A stretch of DNA of 64,000 nt, taken from Kiloniella litopenaei. Its GTDB lineage: Bacteria > Pseudomonadota > Alphaproteobacteria > Kiloniellales > Kiloniellaceae. The first letter of the stretch is position 1, and every line of letters starts with the position of its first letter. Position numbers and translations under genes: made by a program. The stretch covers positions 124,001 through 188,000 of the forward strand of contig NZ_LANI01000001.1 in the NCBI RefSeq assembly GCF_000982415.1. The letters are read 5' to 3'. The notes under the pieces were generated by a model. It ran no database searches. It saw nothing but the letters and a program-made list of their open reading frames with translations, and had not been told where the DNA came from. Of the stretch, positions 20,294 through 29,309 are shown one piece after another.

Positions 20294-20641
20294 CTACACC
20301 TTTCCCTTGATAGATTTTCGTTTCGCATTCTCGGCATCTTCCACTGCGTTTTTCAAAGCATCCAGACGCTGATCCCAGAATTGATCAAAATACCCGATCC
20401 AGTCTGAAACAGCTGATAGTCCCTGTGCTTCAAGCCGATTAATACGCTCGCGCCCCTGAACATGAACTGAAATGAGTTGCCCCTCTTCCAGAATATTCAA
20501 ATGTTTCTTTACTGCCGCTCGCGTTATTTCAAATTTGTCGGTCACTTCGCCGATGGTCATTTCCCGTCGGCTGAGATGCATCAAAATCTCTCGCCGCGTT
20601 GGATCAGCAAGTGCCCTGAATGTTTCTTGTATGCGCATCAT
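20294..20641 (-). CDS. ArsR-family transcriptional regulator
   Basis: A 115-residue winged-helix regulator. It opens QETFRALADPTRREILMHL, the hallmark of the ArsR/SdpR branch, followed by the recognition helix in ITRAAVKKHLNILEE and the wing. No metal-binding cysteines of the classical ArsR type are visible, so sensing probably involves another signal or its SRPBCC partner. GAGG stands five bases before the ATG at 20641, with a second ATG directly following. A direct and inverted repeat lies immediately upstream and is probably its own operator. Confidence 0.9.
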   Translation of the reverse strand: MMRIQETFRALADPTRREILMHLSRREMTIGEVTDKFEITRAAVKKHLNILEEGQLISVHVQGRERINRLEAQGLSAVSDWIGYFDQFWDQRLDALKNAVEDAENAKRKSIKGKV

Positions 20642-20657
20642 TAAACCTCGACATAAC

Positions 20658-20700
20658 ACCTTTTGGTATCACTTAAAATAGTACCTTTTGGTATTATGTC
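20658..20700 (-). promoter_or_regulatory. Probable ArsR autoregulatory operator
   Basis: ACCTTTTGGTAT occurs at 20658-20669 and again at 20683-20694, a spacing of 25 bases. The second copy is inside a short dyad TACC-TTTT-GGTA, and the first is a close match. The outer flanks TAA/TTATGTC are also symmetric (GACATAA on the other side). The site is 17 to 60 bases before the regulator start, a normal place for an autorepressor operator. This is inferred from symmetry and position. Confidence 0.6.
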
Positions 20701-20822
20701 AAGATATATTATCTCTAACCCATTTCAACGAATTTATATTTTCATTAAACTACGCAGAGGCTGATTTATTAAACGATGTCATATGCCTCAAGTCACCCAA
20801 GAACTAATTAATTTACGCCCTG

Positions 20823-22817
20823 TCATGATGCTGTTCTGATTTGGGCCAGGAAGTTTTCAACCTCTTGTTTTAATCGATCAGAATTTGATCCAAGTTCATC
20901 CGCGGCAGATAAAACCTGATTGGAAACTTTACCAACTTCACCAGAAGCTTCGGTAACACCACCAATATTGGCCGAAACTTCCTGCGTTCCCGCCGCCGCC
21001 TGATCAACATTTCGCGCTATTTCCTGTGTTGCGGCGGTTTGCTCTTCGACAGCTGCTGCTACAGACGCAGCAATTTGATCAATTTGTTGAATAGTTTCAC
21101 TTATATTATCGATGGAATCAGCAGCAAGTCGGGTAGAAGACTGAATTCCCTCTACCTGTCCACGGATTTCTTCGGTTGCTTTTCCTGTTTGATTGGCCAG
21201 ATTTTTAACCTCACTGGCAACAACGGCGAAGCCTTTGCCTGCATCGCCCGCTCTTGCAGCTTCGATCGTCGCATTCAAAGCCAATAAATTTGTCTGTTCG
21301 GCAATATCTGTAATTAAGCTAATCACAGCACCAATTTTTTCAGCGGCATCAATCAGCTCACTAATATTGTTCTTGGAATGTGTTGCCTGATCAACGGCTT
21401 CACGGGCAACGGTTGCGGATTGGGAAACCTGTTGGCTAATCTCGTTACTGGACGATGTTAATTCTTCCGTCGCCGCGGCAACAGTCTGAACATTAGAAGA
21501 TGCTTCACTCGAAGCCTTTGCAACAGTAGATGCCTGGGCTCTTGTTTGCTCCGAGATCGCAGACATTGATTGAGCCGTTTGCTTAAGGTCCGCAGCAGCA
21601 TTGGAAACAAAATCAACAACAGACCCGACACTGTTCTCAAAATCTTCTGCCATTTTAGACATCAGCTTGCGTTTTTCTTCTTCGTTTCTTTGTGCCGCTC
21701 CTTTTTGCTCATTCTCCAGTTTGGTATTTTGAATGATACCAAGCCTGAAAACTTCAACCGCACGTGCAATTGCCCCGATTTCATCCCTACCTTCCTGGGC
21801 AGGGACTTCAACATCAGTATTACCTTGGGTCAACTGTCCAACAACGTCCGTTATTTTATTGATTGGCGATGAAATTTGACGCGCAATCAGGAAAACAACA
21901 AACATGGCACCGGCAAGAATAACCAATACAATAAGGCCAATTTCTTTCATTGATTGGGTGATGTCGCCAAAGACTTCGACCGCAGGTACCTCAACAATAA
22001 CAAAGGATTGAATAGAAGGTATCCATGATGCACCAACGATCATGTCACCATTGCTTCCGGTATAGCTGGCGAAATTAACCGCATTTTCATCAGCATCAGA
22101 AGACACGTTCAAAAGAGTGTCTGCTACGTTTGAAATGCCAACCGACTTTGTTATGTTTTCATTACCAATAAGTTCAGCATTTCGATGTAGTTTGATTGTA
22201 CCATCGGCTGTTGTCAGATATACGAACCCAGATTTTCCCACTTTAATATTGGCGATATCTTTTGCCAGTTCTTCTGCCCCGACACCAAGCCCTACCGACG
22301 CCAGTTTTCCGTTCACATCGACCCGGACATTTGTGAACATTTTCCATTCATTGCCTGTTGTTTCATTTTTATCCAGAACCATTTCATAGGGTTGATTACT
22401 ATCTATAAACGCATCAAACCAAAATTTAATCGCCCCGCTCGCGCTTTCGTTATAACCGTTCTGATCATAATATTTTCGAGAAACATTCGACACCAAAGAC
22501 ACATTAAATGCCTTTGTTCGCTGCTGTATTTTCGATGCGTACTTTTGCCAACCTTCAAGCCCTTCAACAGGCTCTCCCTGGGCAAACCAGTCAAGAACAA
22601 AGGTATTATCTGCGACAGCAAACGAGGTCGTTAAATAAACATTCAGCTTTTTTTCGATGTTGTTGCGGATCGATAGAACTGTTGCTGGTAATTCATTATT
22701 ATAAAGCCGTTTGGAAACGAGATCGGTGGTCTGAAAGTAACTAATTGTTCCCGCGATCAGAACCGTAACACTCAACAGTATTGAAATCAGAAGCATTAGC
22801 TTATTACGTATCGTCAT
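20823..22817 (-). CDS. Methyl-accepting chemotaxis protein with Cache-type sensor
   Basis: A 664-residue transmembrane chemoreceptor. Helix one is at about 7-27, a dCache-like periplasmic ligand domain at about 33-280, helix two at about 286-310, HAMP at about 311-365, and the cytoplasmic signalling domain at about 400-660. The hairpin tip is unmistakable ([19 protein letters not shown]). There is no C-terminal pentapeptide for CheR docking. AGGGGATC precedes the ATG by five bases. No che genes are nearby, so the receptor is an orphan feeding chemotaxis genes elsewhere. The ligand is not predictable. Confidence 0.94.
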   Translation of the reverse strand: MTIRNKLMLLISILLSVTVLIAGTISYFQTTDLVSKRLYNNELPATVLSIRNNIEKKLNVYLTTSFAVADNTFVLDWFAQGEPVEGLEGWQKYASKIQQRTKAFNVSLVSNVSRKYYDQNGYNESASGAIKFWFDAFIDSNQPYEMVLDKNETTGNEWKMFTNVRVDVNGKLASVGLGVGAEELAKDIANIKVGKSGFVYLTTADGTIKLHRNAELIGNENITKSVGISNVADTLLNVSSDADENAVNFASYTGSNGDMIVGASWIPSIQSFVIVEVPAVEVFGDITQSMKEIGLIVLVILAGAMFVVFLIARQISSPINKITDVVGQLTQGNTDVEVPAQEGRDEIGAIARAVEVFRLGIIQNTKLENEQKGAAQRNEEEKRKLMSKMAEDFENSVGSVVDFVSNAAADLKQTAQSMSAISEQTRAQASTVAKASSEASSNVQTVAAATEELTSSSNEISQQVSQSATVAREAVDQATHSKNNISELIDAAEKIGAVISLITDIAEQTNLLALNATIEAARAGDAGKGFAVVASEVKNLANQTGKATEEIRGQVEGIQSSTRLAADSIDNISETIQQIDQIAASVAAAVEEQTAATQEIARNVDQAAAGTQEVSANIGGVTEASGEVGKVSNQVLSAADELGSNSDRLKQEVENFLAQIRTAS

Positions 22818-23080
22818 TTATCGATCCCCTGAGCAAACTCTTAAAATCGACTTCTGGCCTAATGACACATAAACGACCACACACATCGTATCACCAGACT
22901 CATCAAATCTTCAGGCACGATTACACCACAGTATTTGATAAAGCCTTTCGTCACAGAACAACTCTAACATGATATGAAAAAAACTGCTCATGACTTTGAT
23001 AAAAATAGAAAATCATTTTCAATCAAGAATGTTAATGAAACATCAACTTGAGCAAATTAGACAATTTCGCAAAACGATTA

Positions 23081-24406
23081 TTAGTCGTGAACACCATAAA
23101 GTTTTACTGGCTGGCTTTGCCCCCGAATAGTTGCTTCGCCATGCAAAGACAACGACGATGTTTCTAGCTTTGCAAATGTATGCCCGGACACCAATAGAGA
23201 CTGATTTTTTTCTTTTGCCAAGGCTTCCAAACGGGCAGCCAAATTCACCGCGTCACCATAAACGGTATAGCTTTGACGACCGCCCCCTCCGACATTTCCA
23301 GCAACAACAGATCCGGTATTAATGCCGATACGGATGGAAAGCTTTTCCCCGGAAAAGTGTCCCTCTTCCACACGCCTTAACATTGCCTTTGCTGCCTGCA
23401 AGGCATGTTCTGCATGCTTTGTATCCTCGAGCGGTACGTTGAAAATCGCAAGTATAGCATCGCCATGAAAGGTCGCGACAATGCCACCGTTTTCCATGAT
23501 GACATTCGTCATCTCGTCAAAATAGCTATTCAGTACACCAACTGTTTTAGCCGGCCCCAAACGTTCTGTCAGGCTGGTAAAGCCAACAACATCGGCAAAG
23601 AGAATGGTTGCCTCTCTTTCCAATGGGGCCAGAAGTCCTTGATCGTTAATCATTGCTTCGACAATAGGTTCCGGTACAAATCGTCCGAATATCCCCGTGA
23701 TGGATTGGCGATCGCGTTCAGCTGCCAGTTTATCCCGCATGGTATTTTGTGCCCGTTTCATCACTATCGCGATCAAGACAGCAACAACCACAAGAATAAT
23801 TGCTTCCTGAATACGACTGCCCGTGCCACCAAACATAGGGTTCAGAATAACCCTTATGGCGTCATCAGCTGTTGGGCTGCTGGGAACGTCTCCCCAATCA
23901 AGAACATTTCCATCCGTATGCACCACCCATGCATAAGCACCAAGCCACCCGGCCGCACCAATGCCCCCGGCCCATAAAACAAGTCTGGGCGAAAAGCTAA
24001 AGGCCACAACGGCAAGAATAATAAAATAATAGGTAAGCAACGGGCTGCGGAAAACCATCACCTGGGGCAAATCAGCCGTTTCGTATAGGGGTTGCGTTGC
24101 AATCAAGACCGAAAGAATAGCGACATCAATGGCCACAAAAAAATACTTAACCCAAAACTTGTCCCACCGCGTTCCGATAATACGGTGATGAACCAACCCC
24201 AGAGAAATAAGCAGTAAAACCAGTATACCAAACTTTAAAGAGACACCGGGAAGCGCCAAACGAGACAAAATCAGCCAAATACCCAAAATCAAGAGCGCAA
24301 TCGTACGCCCTGCAATAGCAAGCTTTAACCCTGCACTTTGAGCCTGATTGAAAGTCTGATCCAGATCAGATGCCAGATCGGGATTATGATGCGAAGACCG
24401 GGCCAT
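23081..24406 (-). CDS. Membrane adenylate/guanylate cyclase
   Basis: A 441-residue class III nucleotide cyclase. The N-terminal half has about six or seven hydrophobic helices (about 28-215). A linker with FGRFVPEPIVEAMI follows, then the catalytic domain from about 258. Metal-binding aspartates lie in ILFADVVGFTSL (about 266) and in FHGDAILAIFN, and YGDAVNLAARLEAL is the usual C-terminal signature. It most likely makes cAMP. AAGAGAATTATAA precedes the ATG. The gap of 263 bases to the chemoreceptor downstream contains no further gene that I can support. Confidence 0.92.
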   Translation of the reverse strand: MARSSHHNPDLASDLDQTFNQAQSAGLKLAIAGRTIALLILGIWLILSRLALPGVSLKFGILVLLLISLGLVHHRIIGTRWDKFWVKYFFVAIDVAILSVLIATQPLYETADLPQVMVFRSPLLTYYFIILAVVAFSFSPRLVLWAGGIGAAGWLGAYAWVVHTDGNVLDWGDVPSSPTADDAIRVILNPMFGGTGSRIQEAIILVVVAVLIAIVMKRAQNTMRDKLAAERDRQSITGIFGRFVPEPIVEAMINDQGLLAPLEREATILFADVVGFTSLTERLGPAKTVGVLNSYFDEMTNVIMENGGIVATFHGDAILAIFNVPLEDTKHAEHALQAAKAMLRRVEEGHFSGEKLSIRIGINTGSVVAGNVGGGGRQSYTVYGDAVNLAARLEALAKEKNQSLLVSGHTFAKLETSSLSLHGEATIRGQSQPVKLYGVHD

Positions 24407-24535
24407 TTATAAATTCTCTTTTCAAGTTTTGTCTTCTTCACTTAATACTTGCATGATAAACAGGAAGAGCTTCGTATAAATTGCATCCAGAAAACCAATT
24501 TATAAAATAAACAGTTTTTATCATCAGGGGTAATT

Positions 24536-25033
24536 ATGAAAAAACTCTTTCCTGCTTTTTCATTTATTTTTTCTTTGATCGTTCTTCCTGTACAGGCCGA
24601 AACGTCATCAACAGAAAAAACAGCCATCATCAATGAGTTACTTGAAATTACACAGGCAGAAAATACAGCCAAGTTAATGGGAAAAGCTGTTGTTCAAAAC
24701 ATTTACGCTGGTCTCAAACAGGCCAATCCTAATATACCACCTCGTACATTAAAAATAATCGAAGAAGTTACAATTGAAATGGTAGAGGAGGATATTAATA
24801 GCCCGAGTTTCAGAGAAGATATTCAGAGAATTTACAGCAAACACTTTACGACAGACGAATTGAAGGAAATCGTTATCTTTTACAAAACACCCGTCGGTCA
24901 AAAAGCCATATCAAAAATGCCCCTGATTATTCAGGAAAGTACCGCAAACAGTCAAAACAAGCTTCAAAAAATCATGCCAAAGATCATGTTAAGGCTTGCG
25001 AAACGCTTCAAAGAAGAAGGAATAGAGCTTTAA
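24536..25033 (+). CDS. DUF2059 secreted protein
   Basis: A 165-residue protein with a signal peptide (KKLFPAFSFIFSLIVLPVQA, cleavage after about residue 22) and the DUF2059 C-terminal helical domain, recognised from FTTDELKEIVIFYKTPVGQK and the following KMPLI. The family is periplasmic and of unknown role. AGGGG lies nine bases before the ATG. It converges with the beta-helix gene and shares a hairpin terminator with it. Confidence 0.86.
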   Translation: MKKLFPAFSFIFSLIVLPVQAETSSTEKTAIINELLEITQAENTAKLMGKAVVQNIYAGLKQANPNIPPRTLKIIEEVTIEMVEEDINSPSFREDIQRIYSKHFTTDELKEIVIFYKTPVGQKAISKMPLIIQESTANSQNKLQKIMPKIMLRLAKRFKEEGIEL

Positions 25034-25052
25034 CCTCTATTCCTTCTCGATA
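25015..25052 (+). terminator. Convergent hairpin terminator
   Basis: AGAAGGAATAGAG at 25015-25027 pairs with CTCTATTCCTTCT at 25035-25047, leaving a short loop that contains the stop codon of the DUF2059 gene. An A-rich stretch follows at 25050-25056. It lies between two converging genes and may act in both directions, though the flanking T/A tracts are weak. Confidence 0.6.
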
Positions 25053-25072
25053 AAAATATAACGGTCCAACCT

Positions 25073-26182
25073 TTACTTGGCCATAACGGGACCGCGGTAA
25101 AGGGCTTTAACATCCAGTGATTCTTCCGGTACACCCTGTCCATTTATGGTCAAGGTGGTCCCGTTTTGTCGTATCCAGTTATTGTTGCTGGCTTTGGTTC
25201 TTGCGCCACCCCAGAAAAGGTTATAAGCGTTAAGTTCAGGCAGGTTATAAGACGATTTTTTTACATAGGTCATTAAACCAAAAAGCGCTGCGTCCTTGAT
25301 CTCAGTTTCCATAATATCAACAACGCTTCCATCTTTCGAAGCCACGCCAACGCCAACAGATTTAATTACGCCGCCCATGACACTTACCACAGAATTTTCG
25401 CCGACTGAAATTCCCTTGTCATGCACGTCAGAAATATTAGGATTTTCAACCCACCCCCTTGTTTCTGAAAAATCTATCCCATCCCCCCCAATATCCGTAA
25501 AAACGCCGTCTTTTATAACGCCATTAGAATAATCGCTATCGACGGCATCAGACCGCATATTATCAAACCGCGTGTTCACCATTTCAAATTCTGATAAAAT
25601 GATGTTCAAGCCATCCTCTGCTTGAGAGTTCTTAAACAAAGACTCTTTGATCGAAGCATTGGACCGGTAAAAGGTTACGCCCCCTGTCAGTTCCAAACGA
25701 TCATTTTTGAGAGCATCAGTATCTGTAACAACAACATTTCTCAGTTTGGACAGGCTTGTTGCTTCGTGAACATAAATTCCTTTCCAGGACTGATTGTCTT
25801 TGCCCTGAAAAACAATCGGCATCTGAGCTGTTCCCACAGCTTTAAGCGGACCATTTACGATCAAATAACTATCCTGCGAAAAATTGAGAACAGTCCCTGG
25901 TTCAACCGTCAGTTCACCGTCAAGTACAAGTGGTTCGGAAATATCCCAGTTCCCTGCTTTAATATGAAGCGTGTCCGAATTTTCCGTAAACATTGCATTC
26001 CTGTCTGCCACAAACCACGATGGCTTCTGCAAGACAAATCCTGATAAAAAATACCCTTTGGTAATATCTGTATAGGCCACAAGTGCCGAGTACCTGATTT
26101 CCTCAAATTTAACCCACCCCAAAAGAGCCATCGGGATAATAGACAAAGATAGAAAGGTTTTTAAATTCTGTTTTCTTAACAT
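25073..26182 (-). CDS. Right-handed parallel beta-helix repeat protein
   Basis: About 369 residues. The N-terminus (FLSLSIIPMALLGW, about 8-21) is a signal anchor or signal peptide. From about 75 onward short strand-turn repeats follow, with GTVLNFSQDSYLIVNGPLKA and repeated asparagine/glycine turns, the pattern of a right-handed beta helix. Such proteins bind or modify extracellular polysaccharide, but no catalytic motif was found. The ATG at 26182 was preferred because the signal sequence starts there. An upstream in-frame ATG at 26275 would add 31 residues encoding an in-frame duplication. It is divergent from the two-component pair, which may control it. Confidence 0.75.
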   Translation of the reverse strand: MLRKQNLKTFLSLSIIPMALLGWVKFEEIRYSALVAYTDITKGYFLSGFVLQKPSWFVADRNAMFTENSDTLHIKAGNWDISEPLVLDGELTVEPGTVLNFSQDSYLIVNGPLKAVGTAQMPIVFQGKDNQSWKGIYVHEATSLSKLRNVVVTDTDALKNDRLELTGGVTFYRSNASIKESLFKNSQAEDGLNIILSEFEMVNTRFDNMRSDAVDSDYSNGVIKDGVFTDIGGDGIDFSETRGWVENPNISDVHDKGISVGENSVVSVMGGVIKSVGVGVASKDGSVVDIMETEIKDAALFGLMTYVKKSSYNLPELNAYNLFWGGARTKASNNNWIRQNGTTLTINGQGVPEESLDVKALYRGPVMAK

Positions 26183-26203
26183 ACTTAAAGCTCTGCTTTC
26201 ATT

Positions 26204-26233
26204 GACAAAACCAACGGGGACAAAACCAACGGG
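26204..26233. repeat. Perfect 15-bp tandem duplication
   Basis: GACAAAACCAACGGG occurs twice without a gap at 26204-26218 and 26219-26233. It lies just upstream of the beta-helix protein start at 26182. If the longer start at 26275 were used, it would encode a duplicated VGFVP/VGFVN peptide. It may alter spacing of a promoter or leader element. Confidence 0.85.
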
Positions 26234-26454
26234 AAAACTATTTCCTGAGGTAGTTTGTATTTTCGGGCAGAACAAAACTAAGGCTTGCTAGTTATCATCA
26301 GCGTGTCTGAATTCTAAATTTTTGTTCATGTTATTTATTTCCCCCTTTAACGTGTTAGTATCAGCACCAGACAAGGCGAAACACCCCAATCCAGACCTTA
26401 AAATCAAGCCCACATAGGCACCAACACAGCGAGTATCAGGATCAAATAATTTAG

Positions 26455-27129
26455 ATGCGGGCATTAATAATCGAAGACGACCACGAGGTTGCCAGCTTTG
26501 TAGCTCAAGCCCTGAAAGAAGCGGGGTTCATAACAGATAGCGCACACGATGGACGCGATGGTCTTTTTATGGCCGCGAACGAAAACTATGACATCATCAT
26601 TCTTGACCGTATGCTCCCCACGAAAGACGGCTTGTCCGTTTTGAAAACCTTGCGGGCAACTGATATCACAACGCCGGTACTTATTCTGTCCGCTCTGGGT
26701 GATGTTCGACACCGAATTGACGGTCTGAAATCCGGTGCTGATGACTATATGGTCAAACCCTTTTCCGTTGCAGAGCTTTTGGCGCGCGTACAGGTCCTAC
26801 TTAAACGGACAATACCTTCAAACACAGAATCCCAACTGACAGTCGGCGACCTAAAAATCGACCTATTGTCCAGAAAGGCGACCCGCGCCGGGACTGAAAT
26901 TGACCTGAAACCAAAAGAATACAAATTGCTGGAATTCATGATGCGTCACGCCGGGCAAGTGGTCACCCGCACCATACTTCTGGAACAGGTCTGGGATTAT
27001 AACTTTGCCCCGCAGACCAATGTAATCGACGTTCACATGTCGAGATTACGCAACAAAATAGACAGGGACTATCCAAACGAGTTGTTACACACAATTCGTG
27101 GCGCAGGATACTGCCTGCGCGAAGACTGA
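26455..27129 (+). CDS. OmpR/PhoB-family response regulator
   Basis: A 224-residue DNA-binding regulator. The receiver domain (1-118) has acidic residues EDD at 8-10, the phospho-acceptor Asp51 in IIILDRMLPTKDG, Ser/Thr in ILSA and Lys in YMVKPF. The C-terminal winged helix (about 128-222) shows LKPKEYKLLEFMMRHAGQVV and VWDYNF. Its closest style is the QseB/CusR-type regulators paired with HAMP kinases. The kinase gene begins 29 bases downstream. The divergent beta-helix gene is a possible target; the 270-base gap between them carries the promoters. Confidence 0.94.
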   Translation: MRALIIEDDHEVASFVAQALKEAGFITDSAHDGRDGLFMAANENYDIIILDRMLPTKDGLSVLKTLRATDITTPVLILSALGDVRHRIDGLKSGADDYMVKPFSVAELLARVQVLLKRTIPSNTESQLTVGDLKIDLLSRKATRAGTEIDLKPKEYKLLEFMMRHAGQVVTRTILLEQVWDYNFAPQTNVIDVHMSRLRNKIDRDYPNELLHTIRGAGYCLRED

Positions 27130-27158
27130 CCCCAAACCAAGCCGACCGGATTGATGTT

Positions 27159-28574
27159 TTGAAAACCAAGGCCCCACACCTTTCTCTTTCCTTGAAATTC
27201 GCCCTGAGCTTTGGCGCGATCTTTATTATCAGTACCCTCGTCTTCGAAGCAGTTGTTTCAGAGACATCCGAATATTTCATGGAAAAAGAAATAGACAGCA
27301 AACTCCAGACGAAAATAAGTGACATGCGGGGCGTCTATGAACTTGGGGGTATTGATCTACTGACCAAGTTAATTGAAAAACGTTCCGCACAATCAGATGC
27401 AGAAACAAGAATTTACCTGCTTGCAGATGCAGATTTTCAAAAACTATCCGGAAATATAAATCATTGGCCAGCTGGCGTCCCCAGAATAGCAGGCTGGACA
27501 GAGCTTGAAGACACGGATGAAAACCCCAATGAATACAGATTTCTGGCCTTAAATCTTGATGATAAATATTATCTTTTATTGGGGCTTGATACCATTAAGG
27601 AAGAAGAGCTGGAAGACTATGTCTTTTTGATTTTTCTGGGGGCTGTTCTCTTTAGCATCACCGGGGGCTGTGCCGCAGGGTTCTTTTTGCACCATAACCT
27701 TAAAAACCGTCTCGATCTGATTTCAAATACTTGCACCGACATCATGCAGGGCCATTTTTCGCATCGCATTCCTGTATCACACACAAGCGATGAAATCGAT
27801 GTAATGGCCCACACATTAAATGCAATGCTTGATCGTATCGAAACCCTGATGGACGGTATTCGACATGTGACGGACAACATAGCCCATGACCTGCGGACCC
27901 CCCTGACCCGCGTTCATGGCCGGCTGGAAAGCCTGTTGGTTCTGACAAAAGGGGATAAAAATCGTCAACTGGTTGAATCAACCATAGCAGAGGTTGATCA
28001 ACTCTTGATGACCTTTACCGCCCTGCTCAGTATATCCCGCCTGGAAACAGGTGAACTGGAAACGAATTTCAAACCAATACGACTGCCCCATCTGGTCAAG
28101 GACACCATCGAAATTTACGAACCCCTTGCCGAAGATAAGGGGCAACAGATTATCCTTAACGACGCTTTGATGAGCCAGCATACTGACAACTCTCGTTCAT
28201 CCGGGGATAAGCCATTAATATCAGGCGATTGTGATCTCATCGCCCAATGTGTTTCAAATCTATTGGACAACGCCATTAAATATGGCCCAGAGAACAGTGT
28301 CATAACCATCCGTATAGATAATTCGGACACCCATGTGACATTGTCCATCCACGACCAGGGCAATGGCATTCCCGAAGCAGAACACAAAAAAGTTCTGGAA
28401 CGATTTTACCGTGTGGAATCAAGCCGAAATTTACCGGGCAACGGCTTGGGGCTTGCTCTCGTTTCTGCGGTTATCCATCTTCATAATGGCAACATGAAAT
28501 TCAGGAATGAAAAAGGCTTTCAGGTTGAGGTCTCATTACCAATTGCAACGCCTTTACGAACGACAAAAATATAA
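27159..28574 (+). CDS. Sensor histidine kinase, HAMP type
   Basis: A 471-residue kinase, partner of the regulator just upstream. Transmembrane helices at about 13-35 and 152-174 flank a periplasmic sensor of about 115 residues. HAMP lies at about 178-230. HisKA has His243 in DNIAHDLRTPLTRV, and the ATPase domain has NLLDNAIKYGP, DQGNGIPEAE and GNGLGLALVS. Transcription unit with the regulator is supported by the 29-base spacing. The start is a TTG; no ATG lies near the domain boundary. Confidence 0.92.
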   Translation: MKTKAPHLSLSLKFALSFGAIFIISTLVFEAVVSETSEYFMEKEIDSKLQTKISDMRGVYELGGIDLLTKLIEKRSAQSDAETRIYLLADADFQKLSGNINHWPAGVPRIAGWTELEDTDENPNEYRFLALNLDDKYYLLLGLDTIKEEELEDYVFLIFLGAVLFSITGGCAAGFFLHHNLKNRLDLISNTCTDIMQGHFSHRIPVSHTSDEIDVMAHTLNAMLDRIETLMDGIRHVTDNIAHDLRTPLTRVHGRLESLLVLTKGDKNRQLVESTIAEVDQLLMTFTALLSISRLETGELETNFKPIRLPHLVKDTIEIYEPLAEDKGQQIILNDALMSQHTDNSRSSGDKPLISGDCDLIAQCVSNLLDNAIKYGPENSVITIRIDNSDTHVTLSIHDQGNGIPEAEHKKVLERFYRVESSRNLPGNGLGLALVSAVIHLHNGNMKFRNEKGFQVEVSLPIATPLRTTKI

Positions 28575-28638
28575 ACAAAATACCTTCGGCTAAATTAAAT
28601 CGCTCTTACCTTTTCTTTGCAACACAGTACATTTTTCA

Positions 28639-29157
28639 ATGAATTCAAAAAACACTCAGACAGGTAAAGTTATCATTTTAAATGGGACATCCAGTGCAGG
28701 AAAAACAACATTAGCCAAAGAAATCCAAGCAAGATTCAAATCGGTTTATCTGCATTGTTCCAGTGATATGTTCTGGAATATGACGCCCCGGCGTATTCCC
28801 GCCAGTTCGATCAATTTCCCAAACTTGAAGTTGGCGATGGCCCAATCAATAAAATGCCTCGCTTTGACGGGACACAATGTTGTTGTCGATACAATATTTC
28901 CAGGACGGCAATCACAAGACGATATAATCAAGACGCTCGGTGATATAGAAAGCATTACAGTTAAAATAGAATGTTCTCTCGCCGAGCTAAATAGAAGAGA
29001 ACAAGTGCGTGGAGATAGAAAACCCGGGTTAGCAGCTTCACAAATAACAACGGCACATACAGATATCATTTACGACTTAACGATCAAGACAGATGAAAAT
29101 TCACCACATGAGTGTGTCCAGAAACTAAAAAGAGCGTTCCCTCATTTTGATAGCTGA
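28639..29157 (+). CDS. Chloramphenicol phosphotransferase-like P-loop kinase
   Basis: A 172-residue P-loop protein of the CPT family (PF07931). The Walker A is LNGTSSAGKTTLAKE (about 11-25). VVVDTIFPGRQ lies near the middle, and REQVRGDRKPGLAASQ, the family lid segment, near 118-135, with the downstream YDLTIKTD. The family includes Streptomyces chloramphenicol 3-O-phosphotransferase, but most members phosphorylate unknown small molecules, so antibiotic resistance should not be assumed. The gene stands alone, more AT-rich than the SelO gene downstream. Confidence 0.82.
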   Translation: MNSKNTQTGKVIILNGTSSAGKTTLAKEIQARFKSVYLHCSSDMFWNMTPRRIPASSINFPNLKLAMAQSIKCLALTGHNVVVDTIFPGRQSQDDIIKTLGDIESITVKIECSLAELNRREQVRGDRKPGLAASQITTAHTDIIYDLTIKTDENSPHECVQKLKRAFPHFDS

Positions 29158-29309
29158 TTTTTCCAAAGCACCCTTTTCGTTCAGCATACTTTTATGACAA
29201 GCTCGCACCCCACCGCTGCAAATCAAAAAGACAAAACATCTTTCCCATTGTTCATAAGCCCGACTATCCCTATTTTTAAAACACGATCCGCTCTCGAAAA
29301 TTGGTGCCA

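Noticed and set aside
23000-23060. Imperfect hairpin downstream of the cyclase gene
   Set aside because: The TCAAG/CTTGA stem is only five pairs with mismatches, too weak to call a terminator.
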